A stretch of 6,712 nt of DNA from Comamonas sp. lk (GCA_945875225.1 CAMCJY010000111.1:1-6712); one strand, 5' to 3'; positions 1 through 6,623 are shown, counted from the stretch's first letter. Made by a program: numbers and translations. Notes: generated by a model from the letters alone, not told the origin.

Positions 1-287
1 TTACCTACTTGGTGTTGTTGGTCACCATGGTCTACGGCCCGATTGCAGCCATGTTGGTCGAGATGTTCCCCACCCGTATTCGCTACACCTCCATGAGCTT
101 GCCTTACCACATTGGTAACGGCTGGTTTGGCGGCTTGCTGCCCACCACGGCGTTTGCCATCGTGGCGCAGACCGGCAATATGTACAACGGCTTGTGGTAC
201 CCGATCATCATCGCGGGGGCTACCGTGGTCATTGGTGGCTTGTTCATCAAGGAAACCAAGGACGTGGATATTTACGCCAACGACTGA
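1..287 (+). CDS. MFS transporter, metabolite:H+ symporter type, C-terminal end (partial)
   Basis: This is the C-terminal end of an inner-membrane secondary transporter; the start lies left of the window. The frame runs from position 3 (Thr-Tyr-Leu-Val) to a TGA at 285-287. Three hydrophobic stretches fit the last helices of a 12-helix major facilitator: one near VLLVTMVYGPIAAMLVEMF, one near WFGGLLPTTAFAIVA and one near YPIIIAGATVVIGGLFI. The motif FPTRIRYTSMSLPYHIGNG between them resembles the RYTxxSLxYxxGxxxxGG signature of the metabolite:H+ symporter group (ProP, ShiA and KgtP relatives). The tail ends in a short charged segment, KETKDVDIYAND. These transporters use the proton gradient to import small organic acids or osmolytes. 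The substrate cannot be told from this fragment. A strong terminator 55 bases after the stop suggests it ends its transcription unit. Confidence 0.88.
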   Translation, partial: TYLVLLVTMVYGPIAAMLVEMFPTRIRYTSMSLPYHIGNGWFGGLLPTTAFAIVAQTGNMYNGLWYPIIIAGATVVIGGLFIKETKDVDIYAND

Positions 288-312
288 TCGTCAATCGCTT
301 TTTGGTTTGGGA

Positions 313-333
313 GTTCCGGCATGGTGCCGGGAC
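313..333 (+). other. Second hairpin just upstream of the terminator
   Basis: CCGGC at 316-320 pairs with GCCGG at 326-330 around an ATGGT loop. G313-C333, T314-A332 and a T-G wobble at 315-331 extend the stem to about 8 bp. The 3' arm can also pair differently: GGTG at 323-326 with CACC at 333-336. It may be a 3' stability element for the transporter mRNA or chance structure in a GC-rich spacer. Confidence 0.35.
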
Positions 334-341
334 ACCGGACG

Positions 342-368
342 GGCCCTCAGACTGAGGGCCTATTTTTT
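342..368 (+). terminator. Rho-independent terminator after the MFS gene
   Basis: GGCCCTCAG at 342-350 and CTGAGGGCC at 352-360 are perfect reverse complements around A351. In practice the hairpin would have a 7-8 bp GC-rich stem with a 3-5 base loop. TATTTTTT follows at 361-368. This is a textbook intrinsic terminator for the transporter gene ending at 287. It is odd in that the U-tract runs directly into the ribosome binding site of the next small gene. Confidence 0.85.
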
Positions 369-374
369 GGGAGA
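369..374 (+). promoter_or_regulatory. Ribosome binding site of the 55-aa membrane protein
   Basis: GGGAGA sits 6 bases before the ATG at 381. It supports that start over in-frame codons further upstream, which lie before or inside the terminator hairpin. The site begins on the base after the terminator U-tract, so folding of the 342-360 hairpin leaves it exposed. Confidence 0.7.
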
Positions 375-380
375 AACAAG

Positions 381-548
381 ATGTGGAAAATCGTAGTGGG
401 CTTTGCTCTGTTCGCAGCCCTGGCTTTGTATATTTTGAGTAAGGGTGGCGATATTGATATGGGCGGCGAAAAGCATGGCGAGCAGGCGCCTGTCGCGGCC
501 GAAGTTGAGAAGCCTGCGCCAGCTGCCACGGCCAGCGAGGCGAAATAG
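381..548 (+). CDS. Small single-pass membrane protein, 55 aa, function unknown
   Basis: The ORF runs from ATG 381, with a good ribosome binding site, to TAG 546-548. Residues 3-20 (KIVVGFALFAALALYILS) form one membrane helix. There is no clear signal peptidase cleavage site, so I read it as an N-terminal anchor rather than a secreted protein. Residues 21-35 are Gly- and charge-rich (GGDIDMGGEKHGEQ). Residues 36-55 are an Ala/Pro/Glu/Lys-rich, probably disordered tail. No catalytic motif is visible. It is flanked by a transporter terminator and, after 93 bases, the large UvrA-type gene on the same strand. I recall similar short proteins in Comamonadaceae but have not checked. Helix composition, start context and compact spacing support a real gene. 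Its role and topology are unknown. Confidence 0.65.
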   Translation: MWKIVVGFALFAALALYILSKGGDIDMGGEKHGEQAPVAAEVEKPAPAATASEAK

Positions 549-603
549 GCTGCCGCCTGCCGCATGAATGTCCTCGACCCGGCTTAAAGCGGCGCGCACT
601 GCC

Positions 604-609
604 TAGAAT
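604..609 (+). promoter_or_regulatory. Weak candidate -10 box for the uvrA-type gene
   Basis: TAGAAT at 604-609 matches TATAAT at five of six positions and would start a transcript near 616, about 26 bases before the ATG at 642. No convincing -35 box lies 16-18 bases upstream: 581-586 reads GGCTTA, and the closest TTGACA-like string (TCGACC, 574-579) is too far away. No CTGT-N8-ACAG LexA operator is seen between 549 and 641. Transcription might instead continue from the small gene upstream. Confidence 0.25.
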
Positions 610-628
610 GCTGCTCCCCTACTTTGTT

Positions 629-632
629 GGAG
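629..632 (+). promoter_or_regulatory. Ribosome binding site that fixes the uvrA-type start
   Basis: GGAG at 629-632 lies 9 bases before ATG 642. The reading frame is open further upstream and contains TTG codons at 624 and 627, but these overlap or precede the GGAG and have no site of their own. The protein from 642 begins MSEGTIRIRGARQHNLKN, which aligns with the start of ordinary UvrA (in E. coli MDKIEVRGARTHNLKN). ATG 642 is therefore the better start. Confidence 0.8.
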
Positions 633-641
633 CGCCTTACT

Positions 642-3600
642 ATGTCCGAGGGCACCATCCGCATTCGCGGAGCGCGGCAACACAATTTAAAAAACCTGGA
701 CCTGGATATTCGCACCGGCGAATTGACGGTGGTCACAGGCCCCAGTGGCTCGGGCAAATCCAGCCTGGTCTTTGACACCCTATATGCCGAAGGCCAGCGC
801 CGCTATGTAGAGACTTTTTCCGCCTATGCGCGCCAGTTTCTGGACCGTATGGACAAGCCAGCGGTGGACAAGGTGGAGGGCGTGCCCCCGGCCATCGCCA
901 TCGACCAGACCAACCCGGTGCGCTCCAGCCGCTCCACCGTGGGCACCATGACGGAGCTGAACGACCACCTCAAACTGCTGTTTTCCCGCGCAGGGCAGTT
1001 GTTTGACCGCGTCAGCGCCCAAGCGGTGCAACACGACACGCCAGAGTCCATCTATGCCGAGCTCATGCGCCGCGCCGCGCGAGCCGGTAATCCGCGCTTG
1101 GTAGTCACCTTCCCAGTCGAGTTGCCGTTAGCTACCAGTGCCGAAGAGCTGAGCCAATGGCTTAGCGCCAGTGGATTTACCCGCGTCCATGGCGAGCGCG
1201 TGTCCGGCGAGCGCCGCGTGTTGGACGTGGTGGCGGACCGACTCCGTATCGAAAGTGCCGACAAAGCCCGCGTGCTCGAAGCGCTGGAGCTGGCCATCAA
1301 ACGCGGCAGTGGGCGGGTCCATGTGTACCCGGCGCCAGGCAGTGATAAGCCGGATCTATTGGGGTCTGACCCCCATTTAGTATGGTCTTTTTCCACCGGG
1401 CTGCATTGCCCGCAAAGCGATGTGCGCTACCAGGAGCCCATCGCCTCCATGTTCTCCTTTAACTCGGCCGTGGGTGCTTGCGAGACCTGCCGGGGTTTTG
1501 GGCGGGTGGTGGGTGTGGACTATGGCTTGGTGATTCCCAACGACAAGTTGACGCTGCGCGCAGGCGCCATCAAAACTATGCAAACCCCGGCTTGGCAGGA
1601 ATGTCAGGATGATTTGATGCGCCATGCGGAGGCCGAGGGCATCCCACGTGACACACCCTGGTACAAGCTGAGCGCCGCGCAGCAGCAATGGGTGCTCAAA
1701 GGTTCGCCGCACTGGAATGGCAAATGGAGTCAGCATTGGTTTGGGGTGGACCGGTTTTTTGAATACCTGGAAAGCAAGGCCTACAAAATGCACATCCGGG
1801 TGCTGCTGTCTAAGTACCGCAGCTACACGCCCTGTGGTGTATGTGCAGGCGCCCGGCTGAAAACTGAGAGCCTGTTGTGGCGCGTGGGTAGCCAAGCCGA
1901 TGCGGATGCGGTGTTAGCGCCGGCCAAGCGCTTTCTGCCCCAGGGGGTGCAATGGACAGCGACGCAACTGCAGGCCCTGCCCGGTTTGTGCCTGCATGAT
2001 TTGATGCTGCTACCGCTAGACCGTGTGCGCGCGTTTTTCGACCGCTTGCAAGTGGGCCTGGAAGCCCGGGGGCCGGGAATGCCTGCTCTCAATGCACCAG
2101 AGCTGGCCAGCCCAAGTACCCATTCAGAGGCGGATAACAAAACCCTGAAGCTGCTGCTGGACGAAATCCGCACCCGCCTGAAATACCTGTGCGATGTGGG
2201 CATTGGCTACCTGACGCTGGACCGGCAAAGTCGCACTTTGAGCGGCGGCGAAGTGCAGCGCATCAATCTAACGACCGCTTTGGGCACCTCCTTGGTCAAT
2301 ACCTTGTTTGTGCTTGATGAACCCAGTATCGGCCTGCATCCGCGCGATATGCACCGCATCATCGTGGCCATGCAACGCCTGCGCGATGCGGGCAACACGC
2401 TGGTGGTGGTCGAGCACGACCCGGCAGTGATGCTGGCCGCTGACCGCATGCTGGACATGGGTCCGGGGCCGGGCGAAAAAGGCGGGCAAATAGTGTTTGA
2501 CGGCAGCACCGAAGCTCTGAAAGCAGCCGACACCTTGACCGGCGCTTACCTGGGCGGGCGCAAGCAGGTGGGCATGGGCTTTAAGCGCATGGTGGGCGAC
2601 AACACGCCGCGCCTGGTACTGGAAGGCGTGCGCGAACACAACCTGAAAAATGTGGATGTAGAAATTCCCTTGCAACGCCTGGTCTGCGTGACGGGCGTCA
2701 GCGGTTCGGGCAAGTCCACGCTGGTACAGGACGTGCTGGCGCCAGCGCTCCTGCGCCACTTTGGCAAAGCCACGGATACGCCAGGTCTGCACAGCCGCTT
2801 GTTGGGCGCAGACATGCTCAGTGACGTGGTGTTTGTGGACCAATCGCCCATCGGTAAAACCGCGCGCTCTAATCCGTCGAGTTATGTGGGCGCCTGGGAT
2901 GCGATCCGCGAACTGTTTGCCACTGCGCCGCTGTCGCAGGAGCGCAGCTACACCGCATCCAAGTTCAGCTCCAACAGCGGGGATGGGCGCTGCCCCACCT
3001 GTGGTGGCTCAGGCTTTGAACATATTGAGATGCAGTTTTTGAGCGACGTGTATTTGCGTTGCCCCGATTGCAATGGCAAGCGTTATCGGCCGGAAATTTT
3101 GGAAGTGACGATTGAACGGCGCAGCGGTCCTGATGGTGTACCAAAGGCCTATAACGTGGCCGATGTACTGGGTCTCACCGTCAGCGAAGCGGCAACGGTG
3201 TTTGCGCGGGACCGCGAAGTCATACGGGCGCTGCAACCGATCGTCGACGTGGGCCTCGAGTATGTGAAGCTGGGCCAACCGGTGCCCACTTTGTCAGGCG
3301 GTGAGGCGCAACGCCTGAAGCTGGCCGGTTTCTTGGCCGAGGCGGCAAAAACCGCTAGCAATAGCCGCCAGCCTATGGCCCGCCGTGGCACTTTGTTCAT
3401 GCTGGACGAGCCCACCACCGGGCTGCATTTTGACGACATCGCCAAGCTGATGCGCGCCCTGCGCAAATTGCTAGACGCCGGCCATTCGCTGCTGGTGATT
3501 GAACACAATCTGGACGTCATCCGCTCCAGCGACTGGCTCATCGACCTCGGCCCCGAAGGCGGCGAGGCTGGTGGCGAAATAGTCGCCTGCGGCACGCCGG

Positions 3601-3671
3601 AAGATTTGCTGCTGCACCCCACGAGCCACACCGGCAAGGCCTTGCGCGACTACGCAGCGAGTATGGGTGTG
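642..3671 (+). other. UvrA module 1 (residues ~1-1010): insertion domain kept, UvrB-binding-like region diverged
   Basis: Residues 1-118 start ATPase domain I (Walker A GPSGSGKSS at 33-41; RSTVGTMTEL from 97). Residues ~119-250 occupy the place of the UvrB-binding domain and have the usual length. Only scattered similarity remains: LVVTFPV in place of the E. coli LLAPII stretch, no KERKG motif and no Cys near its start. A three-ligand zinc site follows (C256, C280, C283). Then come 114 residues between C283 and C398, close to the ~125 of E. coli, which correspond to the insertion domain. ATPase I closes with signature 533-537 and Walker B 559-560. ATPase II runs from ~625 to 1010 with a complete zinc site at 784-810 and the VDQSPIGKT motif. 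A spacer of about 27 residues leads to module 2. Confidence 0.8.
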
Positions 3672-6623
3672 GTGCATGAGGTGGCGGAGCCGAGCGCTGC
3701 ATACCTGATGCCAGCGGATGCTTCTTCAGGCGCGCGAGTTGCACCGGATAACAATATCCGTATCGTCAACGCCAAAGAACACAACTTGAAATCGCTGTCG
3801 GTGAATATTCCGCGCGGGCAGTTCAGCGTGGTCACTGGCGTCAGCGGGTCGGGCAAATCGACGCTCGCCTTTGATATTTTGTTTAACGAAGGCCAGCGGC
3901 GTTATTTGGAAAGCTTGAATGCGTATGCGCGCTCTATCGTGCAACCGGCGGGCCGGCCCGAGGTGGATGCGGTGTATGGCATTCCGCCGACGGTGGCGAT
4001 TGAACAGCGGCTGTCCCGCGGCGGGCGTAAATCGACGGTGGGCACGACCACCGAGGTCTGGCATTTTTTGCGTTTGCTCTACGTCAAGCTAGGCACGCAA
4101 CACTGCATCAAGGACGGGGCTGCGGTTGCGCCGCAAAGTGCGGACAGCATTGCCGCGCAATTGCTGAAAACCTACCGCGGGCAACACATCGGTTTGCTGG
4201 CGCCATTGGTCGTCGGGCGCAAAGGGGTTTACACCGAATTGGCCGATTGGGCGCGGCCGCGCGGTTACACGCATTTGCGGGTCGATGGCGAATTTTTACC
4301 CACCAATAGCTTCCCCCGCATAGACCGTTTCAAAGAGCACCATATCGAGTTGCCGGTGCTGAGCCTGGACGTCAAAGCCGCTGACGAAGCCACGCTGCGC
4401 GCGGGTTTGGCGCAGGCCTTAACGCATGGCAAAGGCGTGGTGCATGTGCTGAGCGGCCTGGACGATTTAGGCGGCGCTATGCAGGCTGGTAGCAGCACGG
4501 CGGCGATCGGACGGGTGGAAGTGTTTTCCACCAAGCGCGCCTGCCCGCTGTGTTCCACCTCGTATACCGAATTGGACCCACGCTTGTTCAGCTACAACAG
4601 CAAACACGGCTGGTGCCCCGATTGCGTCGGCACCGGGTTGGCGCTGACCAAAGAGCAGCGCAAGGTGTTTGACGACACGGTGCGCGAAGACAAGGGCGGG
4701 CGCGAACATACCTTTGCCGAGGCTGATGTGGAGGACCTGGCGGACACGGCCTGTCCGCGCTGTCAGGGCACGCGTTTGAACGCCATTGCACGCGCCGTGC
4801 TTTTTGGCGGCGTGGGGATTGCAGATATTGCGGCGCTGTCAGTGAGCGAAGTTCGCGCCTGGGTGCAAAGCCTGCAAGTGGGCGGCGCCATCAGCCAGCG
4901 CGAGGCCGATATTGCGCGCGACCTGATTCCTGAGATACGCAGCCGCTTGGAGTTTTTAGAAGAGGTGGGGCTCGGTTATTTGACGTTGGACCGGGGTGCG
5001 CCTAGCTTGAGTGGTGGCGAGGCGCAACGCATTCGCCTGGCTGCGCAATTGGGCAGCAATTTGCAAGGGGTGTGTTATGTGCTGGACGAGCCCACCATCG
5101 GCCTGCATGCGCGCGACAACAAAATTTTGCTCGGTGCCTTGAAAAGCCTGAGCGACAAAGGCAACACCTTGGTGGTGGTGGAACATGACGAAGACACCAT
5201 ACGGGCTGCCGACCACATCATCGACCTCGGCCCCAGCGCCGGTAAGCGCGGCGGGCGTCTGGTAGCGCAAGGAAGTATTGCCGATGTGCAGGCACAGGCC
5301 GAATCGCAAACCGGGCGCTATCTACTCCACGCCATGCTGCACCCCTTGGAGCCTCGACGTTTTGTTGCGACTTCTGGAGCTTCCGCGCTACTGGCCGCTT
5401 CCGCTGCACGCATAGCGAGGCAGAAGCCATCGGCCAACGGCGGCGACAGTGCCACAGCCACCAAGTCCGGCGCAAAAGCGAAAGCCGTAAAAGCAAAAGT
5501 CGCAAAGTTGCAAGACATTGCGCCACCCTTGCCTGCCGATGTGCAATGGTTATCAGTAGCCGGCGCCAAACTGCATAACTTGCAAAACGTCACCGCAGCC
5601 GTCCCCTTGCAGCGCTTGGTGGCCATCACCGGCGTCAGCGGTTCTGGCAAGTCCACGCTGGCGCGCGATGTCTTGCTAGCCAATGTGCAGGCACTGGTGC
5701 AACAGCGCGCCACCAAGGCCGGGCGTGATGCGCACGCGGCTGGACGCGCGCCGGGCTTGATCGGCTGCGAAGCCATCAGCGGCTATGAAAGTGTGGACCG
5801 CGTGCTGGAAGTGGACCAGACACCGATTGGCAAAACACCGCGCTCCTGCCCTGCCACCTACATTGGTTTTTGGGACACGATTCGCAAATTGTTTGCCGAC
5901 ACGCTGGAGGCCAAGGCGCGCGGCTATGCCGCCAACCGCTTTAGCTTTAATACCGGCGAAGGCCGCTGCCCCGGCTGCGAAGGCCAGGGCATACGTACCA
6001 TTGGCATGAGCTTTTTGCCCGATGTGAAAGTGCTGTGCGAAACCTGCAAGGGCGCGCGCTTCAACCCGGAAACCCAGGCGGTGAGCTGGCGCGGTAAAAA
6101 TATCGGCGAAGTGCTGCAAATGGAAGTGGACGAGGCAGTAGAGTTTTTCGCGGCTATGCCGGTGATTGCACACCCTTTGCAATTGCTCAAAGACGTGGGC
6201 CTGGGCTACCTGACGCTGGGCCAACCCTCGCCCACCTTAAGCGGCGGCGAAGCGCAACGCATCAAGCTAGTGACCGAACTTTCGAAGGTACGCGACGACA
6301 TCACCCGGCGCGGTCAGAAGTCGCCACACACGCTGTATGTGCTGGACGAACCGACGGTAGGCCTGCATATGGCCGATGTAGAAAAACTCATCGCGGTGCT
6401 GCACCGGCTGGTGCTGGCGGGCCATAGCGTAGTGGTTATCGAACACGATTTGGACGTGATCGCCGAAGCCGATTGGGTTATCGACCTGGGCCCCGAAGGC
6501 GGCAAAGAAGGCGGGCGCATTGTCGCCGCCGCCAGCCCGGAGGAGGTGGTGCGCCTGGGTACGCACACCGGGGTGGCTTTGAAAGCGGTGTTTGGGCGTA
6601 AAAAGCAGCCCGTTAAGCGCTAA
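642..6623 (+). CDS. uvrA: Double-length UvrA-type excinuclease ATPase (tandem UvrA, 1,993 aa)
   Basis: This is an ABC-ATPase of the UvrA family, the damage-recognition subunit of nucleotide excision repair, which binds DNA and in the ordinary case loads UvrB. Ordinary UvrA has ~940 residues and two ATPase domains; this protein has two full UvrA modules. Walker A lysines are K39, K691, K1072 and K1670. LSGGE signatures begin at 533, 884, 1456 and 1866. Walker B Asp-Glu pairs are 559-560, 922-923, 1482-1483 and 1902-1903. Switch histidines are 592, 955, 1515 and 1935. All four sites look active. C4 zinc sites are complete at 784/787/807/810, 1301/1304/1325/1328 and 1776/1779/1799/1802; the one at 256/280/283 lacks a ligand (S259). 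Extra CxxC pairs lie at 398/401 and 1371/1374. No frameshift or internal stop is present. It acts in the cytoplasm on DNA. Whether it does general repair, assists a separate normal UvrA, or confers resistance to a DNA-binding compound cannot be told from here. Confidence 0.93.
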   Translation: MSEGTIRIRGARQHNLKNLDLDIRTGELTVVTGPSGSGKSSLVFDTLYAEGQRRYVETFSAYARQFLDRMDKPAVDKVEGVPPAIAIDQTNPVRSSRSTVGTMTELNDHLKLLFSRAGQLFDRVSAQAVQHDTPESIYAELMRRAARAGNPRLVVTFPVELPLATSAEELSQWLSASGFTRVHGERVSGERRVLDVVADRLRIESADKARVLEALELAIKRGSGRVHVYPAPGSDKPDLLGSDPHLVWSFSTGLHCPQSDVRYQEPIASMFSFNSAVGACETCRGFGRVVGVDYGLVIPNDKLTLRAGAIKTMQTPAWQECQDDLMRHAEAEGIPRDTPWYKLSAAQQQWVLKGSPHWNGKWSQHWFGVDRFFEYLESKAYKMHIRVLLSKYRSYTPCGVCAGARLKTESLLWRVGSQADADAVLAPAKRFLPQGVQWTATQLQALPGLCLHDLMLLPLDRVRAFFDRLQVGLEARGPGMPALNAPELASPSTHSEADNKTLKLLLDEIRTRLKYLCDVGIGYLTLDRQSRTLSGGEVQRINLTTALGTSLVNTLFVLDEPSIGLHPRDMHRIIVAMQRLRDAGNTLVVVEHDPAVMLAADRMLDMGPGPGEKGGQIVFDGSTEALKAADTLTGAYLGGRKQVGMGFKRMVGDNTPRLVLEGVREHNLKNVDVEIPLQRLVCVTGVSGSGKSTLVQDVLAPALLRHFGKATDTPGLHSRLLGADMLSDVVFVDQSPIGKTARSNPSSYVGAWDAIRELFATAPLSQERSYTASKFSSNSGDGRCPTCGGSGFEHIEMQFLSDVYLRCPDCNGKRYRPEILEVTIERRSGPDGVPKAYNVADVLGLTVSEAATVFARDREVIRALQPIVDVGLEYVKLGQPVPTLSGGEAQRLKLAGFLAEAAKTASNSRQPMARRGTLFMLDEPTTGLHFDDIAKLMRALRKLLDAGHSLLVIEHNLDVIRSSDWLIDLGPEGGEAGGEIVACGTPEDLLLHPTSHTGKALRDYAASMGVVHEVAEPSAAYLMPADASSGARVAPDNNIRIVNAKEHNLKSLSVNIPRGQFSVVTGVSGSGKSTLAFDILFNEGQRRYLESLNAYARSIVQPAGRPEVDAVYGIPPTVAIEQRLSRGGRKSTVGTTTEVWHFLRLLYVKLGTQHCIKDGAAVAPQSADSIAAQLLKTYRGQHIGLLAPLVVGRKGVYTELADWARPRGYTHLRVDGEFLPTNSFPRIDRFKEHHIELPVLSLDVKAADEATLRAGLAQALTHGKGVVHVLSGLDDLGGAMQAGSSTAAIGRVEVFSTKRACPLCSTSYTELDPRLFSYNSKHGWCPDCVGTGLALTKEQRKVFDDTVREDKGGREHTFAEADVEDLADTACPRCQGTRLNAIARAVLFGGVGIADIAALSVSEVRAWVQSLQVGGAISQREADIARDLIPEIRSRLEFLEEVGLGYLTLDRGAPSLSGGEAQRIRLAAQLGSNLQGVCYVLDEPTIGLHARDNKILLGALKSLSDKGNTLVVVEHDEDTIRAADHIIDLGPSAGKRGGRLVAQGSIADVQAQAESQTGRYLLHAMLHPLEPRRFVATSGASALLAASAARIARQKPSANGGDSATATKSGAKAKAVKAKVAKLQDIAPPLPADVQWLSVAGAKLHNLQNVTAAVPLQRLVAITGVSGSGKSTLARDVLLANVQALVQQRATKAGRDAHAAGRAPGLIGCEAISGYESVDRVLEVDQTPIGKTPRSCPATYIGFWDTIRKLFADTLEAKARGYAANRFSFNTGEGRCPGCEGQGIRTIGMSFLPDVKVLCETCKGARFNPETQAVSWRGKNIGEVLQMEVDEAVEFFAAMPVIAHPLQLLKDVGLGYLTLGQPSPTLSGGEAQRIKLVTELSKVRDDITRRGQKSPHTLYVLDEPTVGLHMADVEKLIAVLHRLVLAGHSVVVIEHDLDVIAEADWVIDLGPEGGKEGGRIVAAASPEEVVRLGTHTGVALKAVFGRKKQPVKR
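2694..2724 (+). repeat. Direct repeat copy 1, Walker A coding segment of ATPase II
   Basis: These 31 bases encode GVSGSGKSTL and match 5631-5661 with a single mismatch (G2708 versus T5645). The upstream codons for PLQRLV are also similar. This is the longest near-identity I noticed between the two halves of the gene, in keeping with an internal duplication under strong constraint. Confidence 0.6.
5334..5540 (+). other. Low-complexity Ala/Lys/Ser linker between ATPase III and IV (residues 1565-1633)
   Basis: Between the end of ATPase III (TGRYLLHA, to residue 1564) and the start of ATPase IV lie about 69 residues rich in Ala, Lys and Ser, with Pro-rich ends. Residues 1609-1623 (SGAKAKAVKAKVAKL) place a Lys every second or third position, as in the tails of histone H1-like bacterial proteins. 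The reading frame is intact. The segment is probably flexible and could add non-specific DNA contact; that role is inference. Confidence 0.6.
5631..5661 (+). repeat. Direct repeat copy 2, Walker A coding segment of ATPase IV
   Basis: This is the partner of 2694-2724, identical at 30 of 31 bases. The third Walker A segment (from 3837) encodes the same residues but uses several different codons, so the II-IV match is closer than the protein sequence alone requires. Confidence 0.6.

Larger units (their letters stand above)
3753..6620 (+). other. UvrA module 2 (residues ~1038-1993): UvrB-binding-like region kept, insertion domain reduced
   Basis: The module begins NIRIVNAKEHNLKS at 1038 with Walker A GVSGSGKST at 1066-1074. 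Residues 1152-1296 align well with the UvrB-binding domain of E. coli UvrA: GTQHC (GEPRC), LLAPLVVGRKG (LLAPIIKERKG), RVDGE (RIDGE) and KEHHIEL (KKHTIEV). The zinc site 1301-1328 is complete. Only 42 residues separate C1328 from C1371, against 114 in module 1 and ~125 in E. coli, so the insertion domain is mostly missing. ATPase III closes with signature 1456-1460. A Lys/Ala-rich linker leads to ATPase IV (1634-1993), which has a complete zinc site at 1776-1802, the DQTPIGKT motif and a basic tail (GRKKQPVKR). Confidence 0.8.

Noticed and set aside
360..599. Minus-strand frames opposite the small membrane protein
   Set aside because: They run across the terminator hairpin and the plus-strand gene, lack a convincing ribosome binding site and have shadow-like composition. 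The plus-strand helix and start context are stronger.
624..641. Upstream TTG start for the large gene
   Set aside because: It would add six residues (MLERLT) that do not align with UvrA. The GGAG at 629-632 is correctly placed only for ATG 642.
1377..1895. 172-codon open frame on the minus strand
   Set aside because: It is antisense to the zinc site and insertion domain of module 1 and shows no family features.
2268..2843. 191-codon open frame on the minus strand
   Set aside because: It lies wholly opposite the UvrA-type gene, is rich in His, Gln and Arg as expected for antisense of GC-biased codons, and has no recognisable domain.
3600..3760. Possible sequencing or assembly fusion of two adjacent uvrA genes
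   Set aside because: The frame is continuous across the junction with a plausible spacer of about 27 residues. The two modules are too different to be an assembly duplication. I see no ribosome binding site with a start codon at a sensible module 2 beginning.
5676..6224. 182-codon open frame on the minus strand
   Set aside because: It is antisense to ATPase IV, whose zinc site and motifs are clearly coding on the plus strand.
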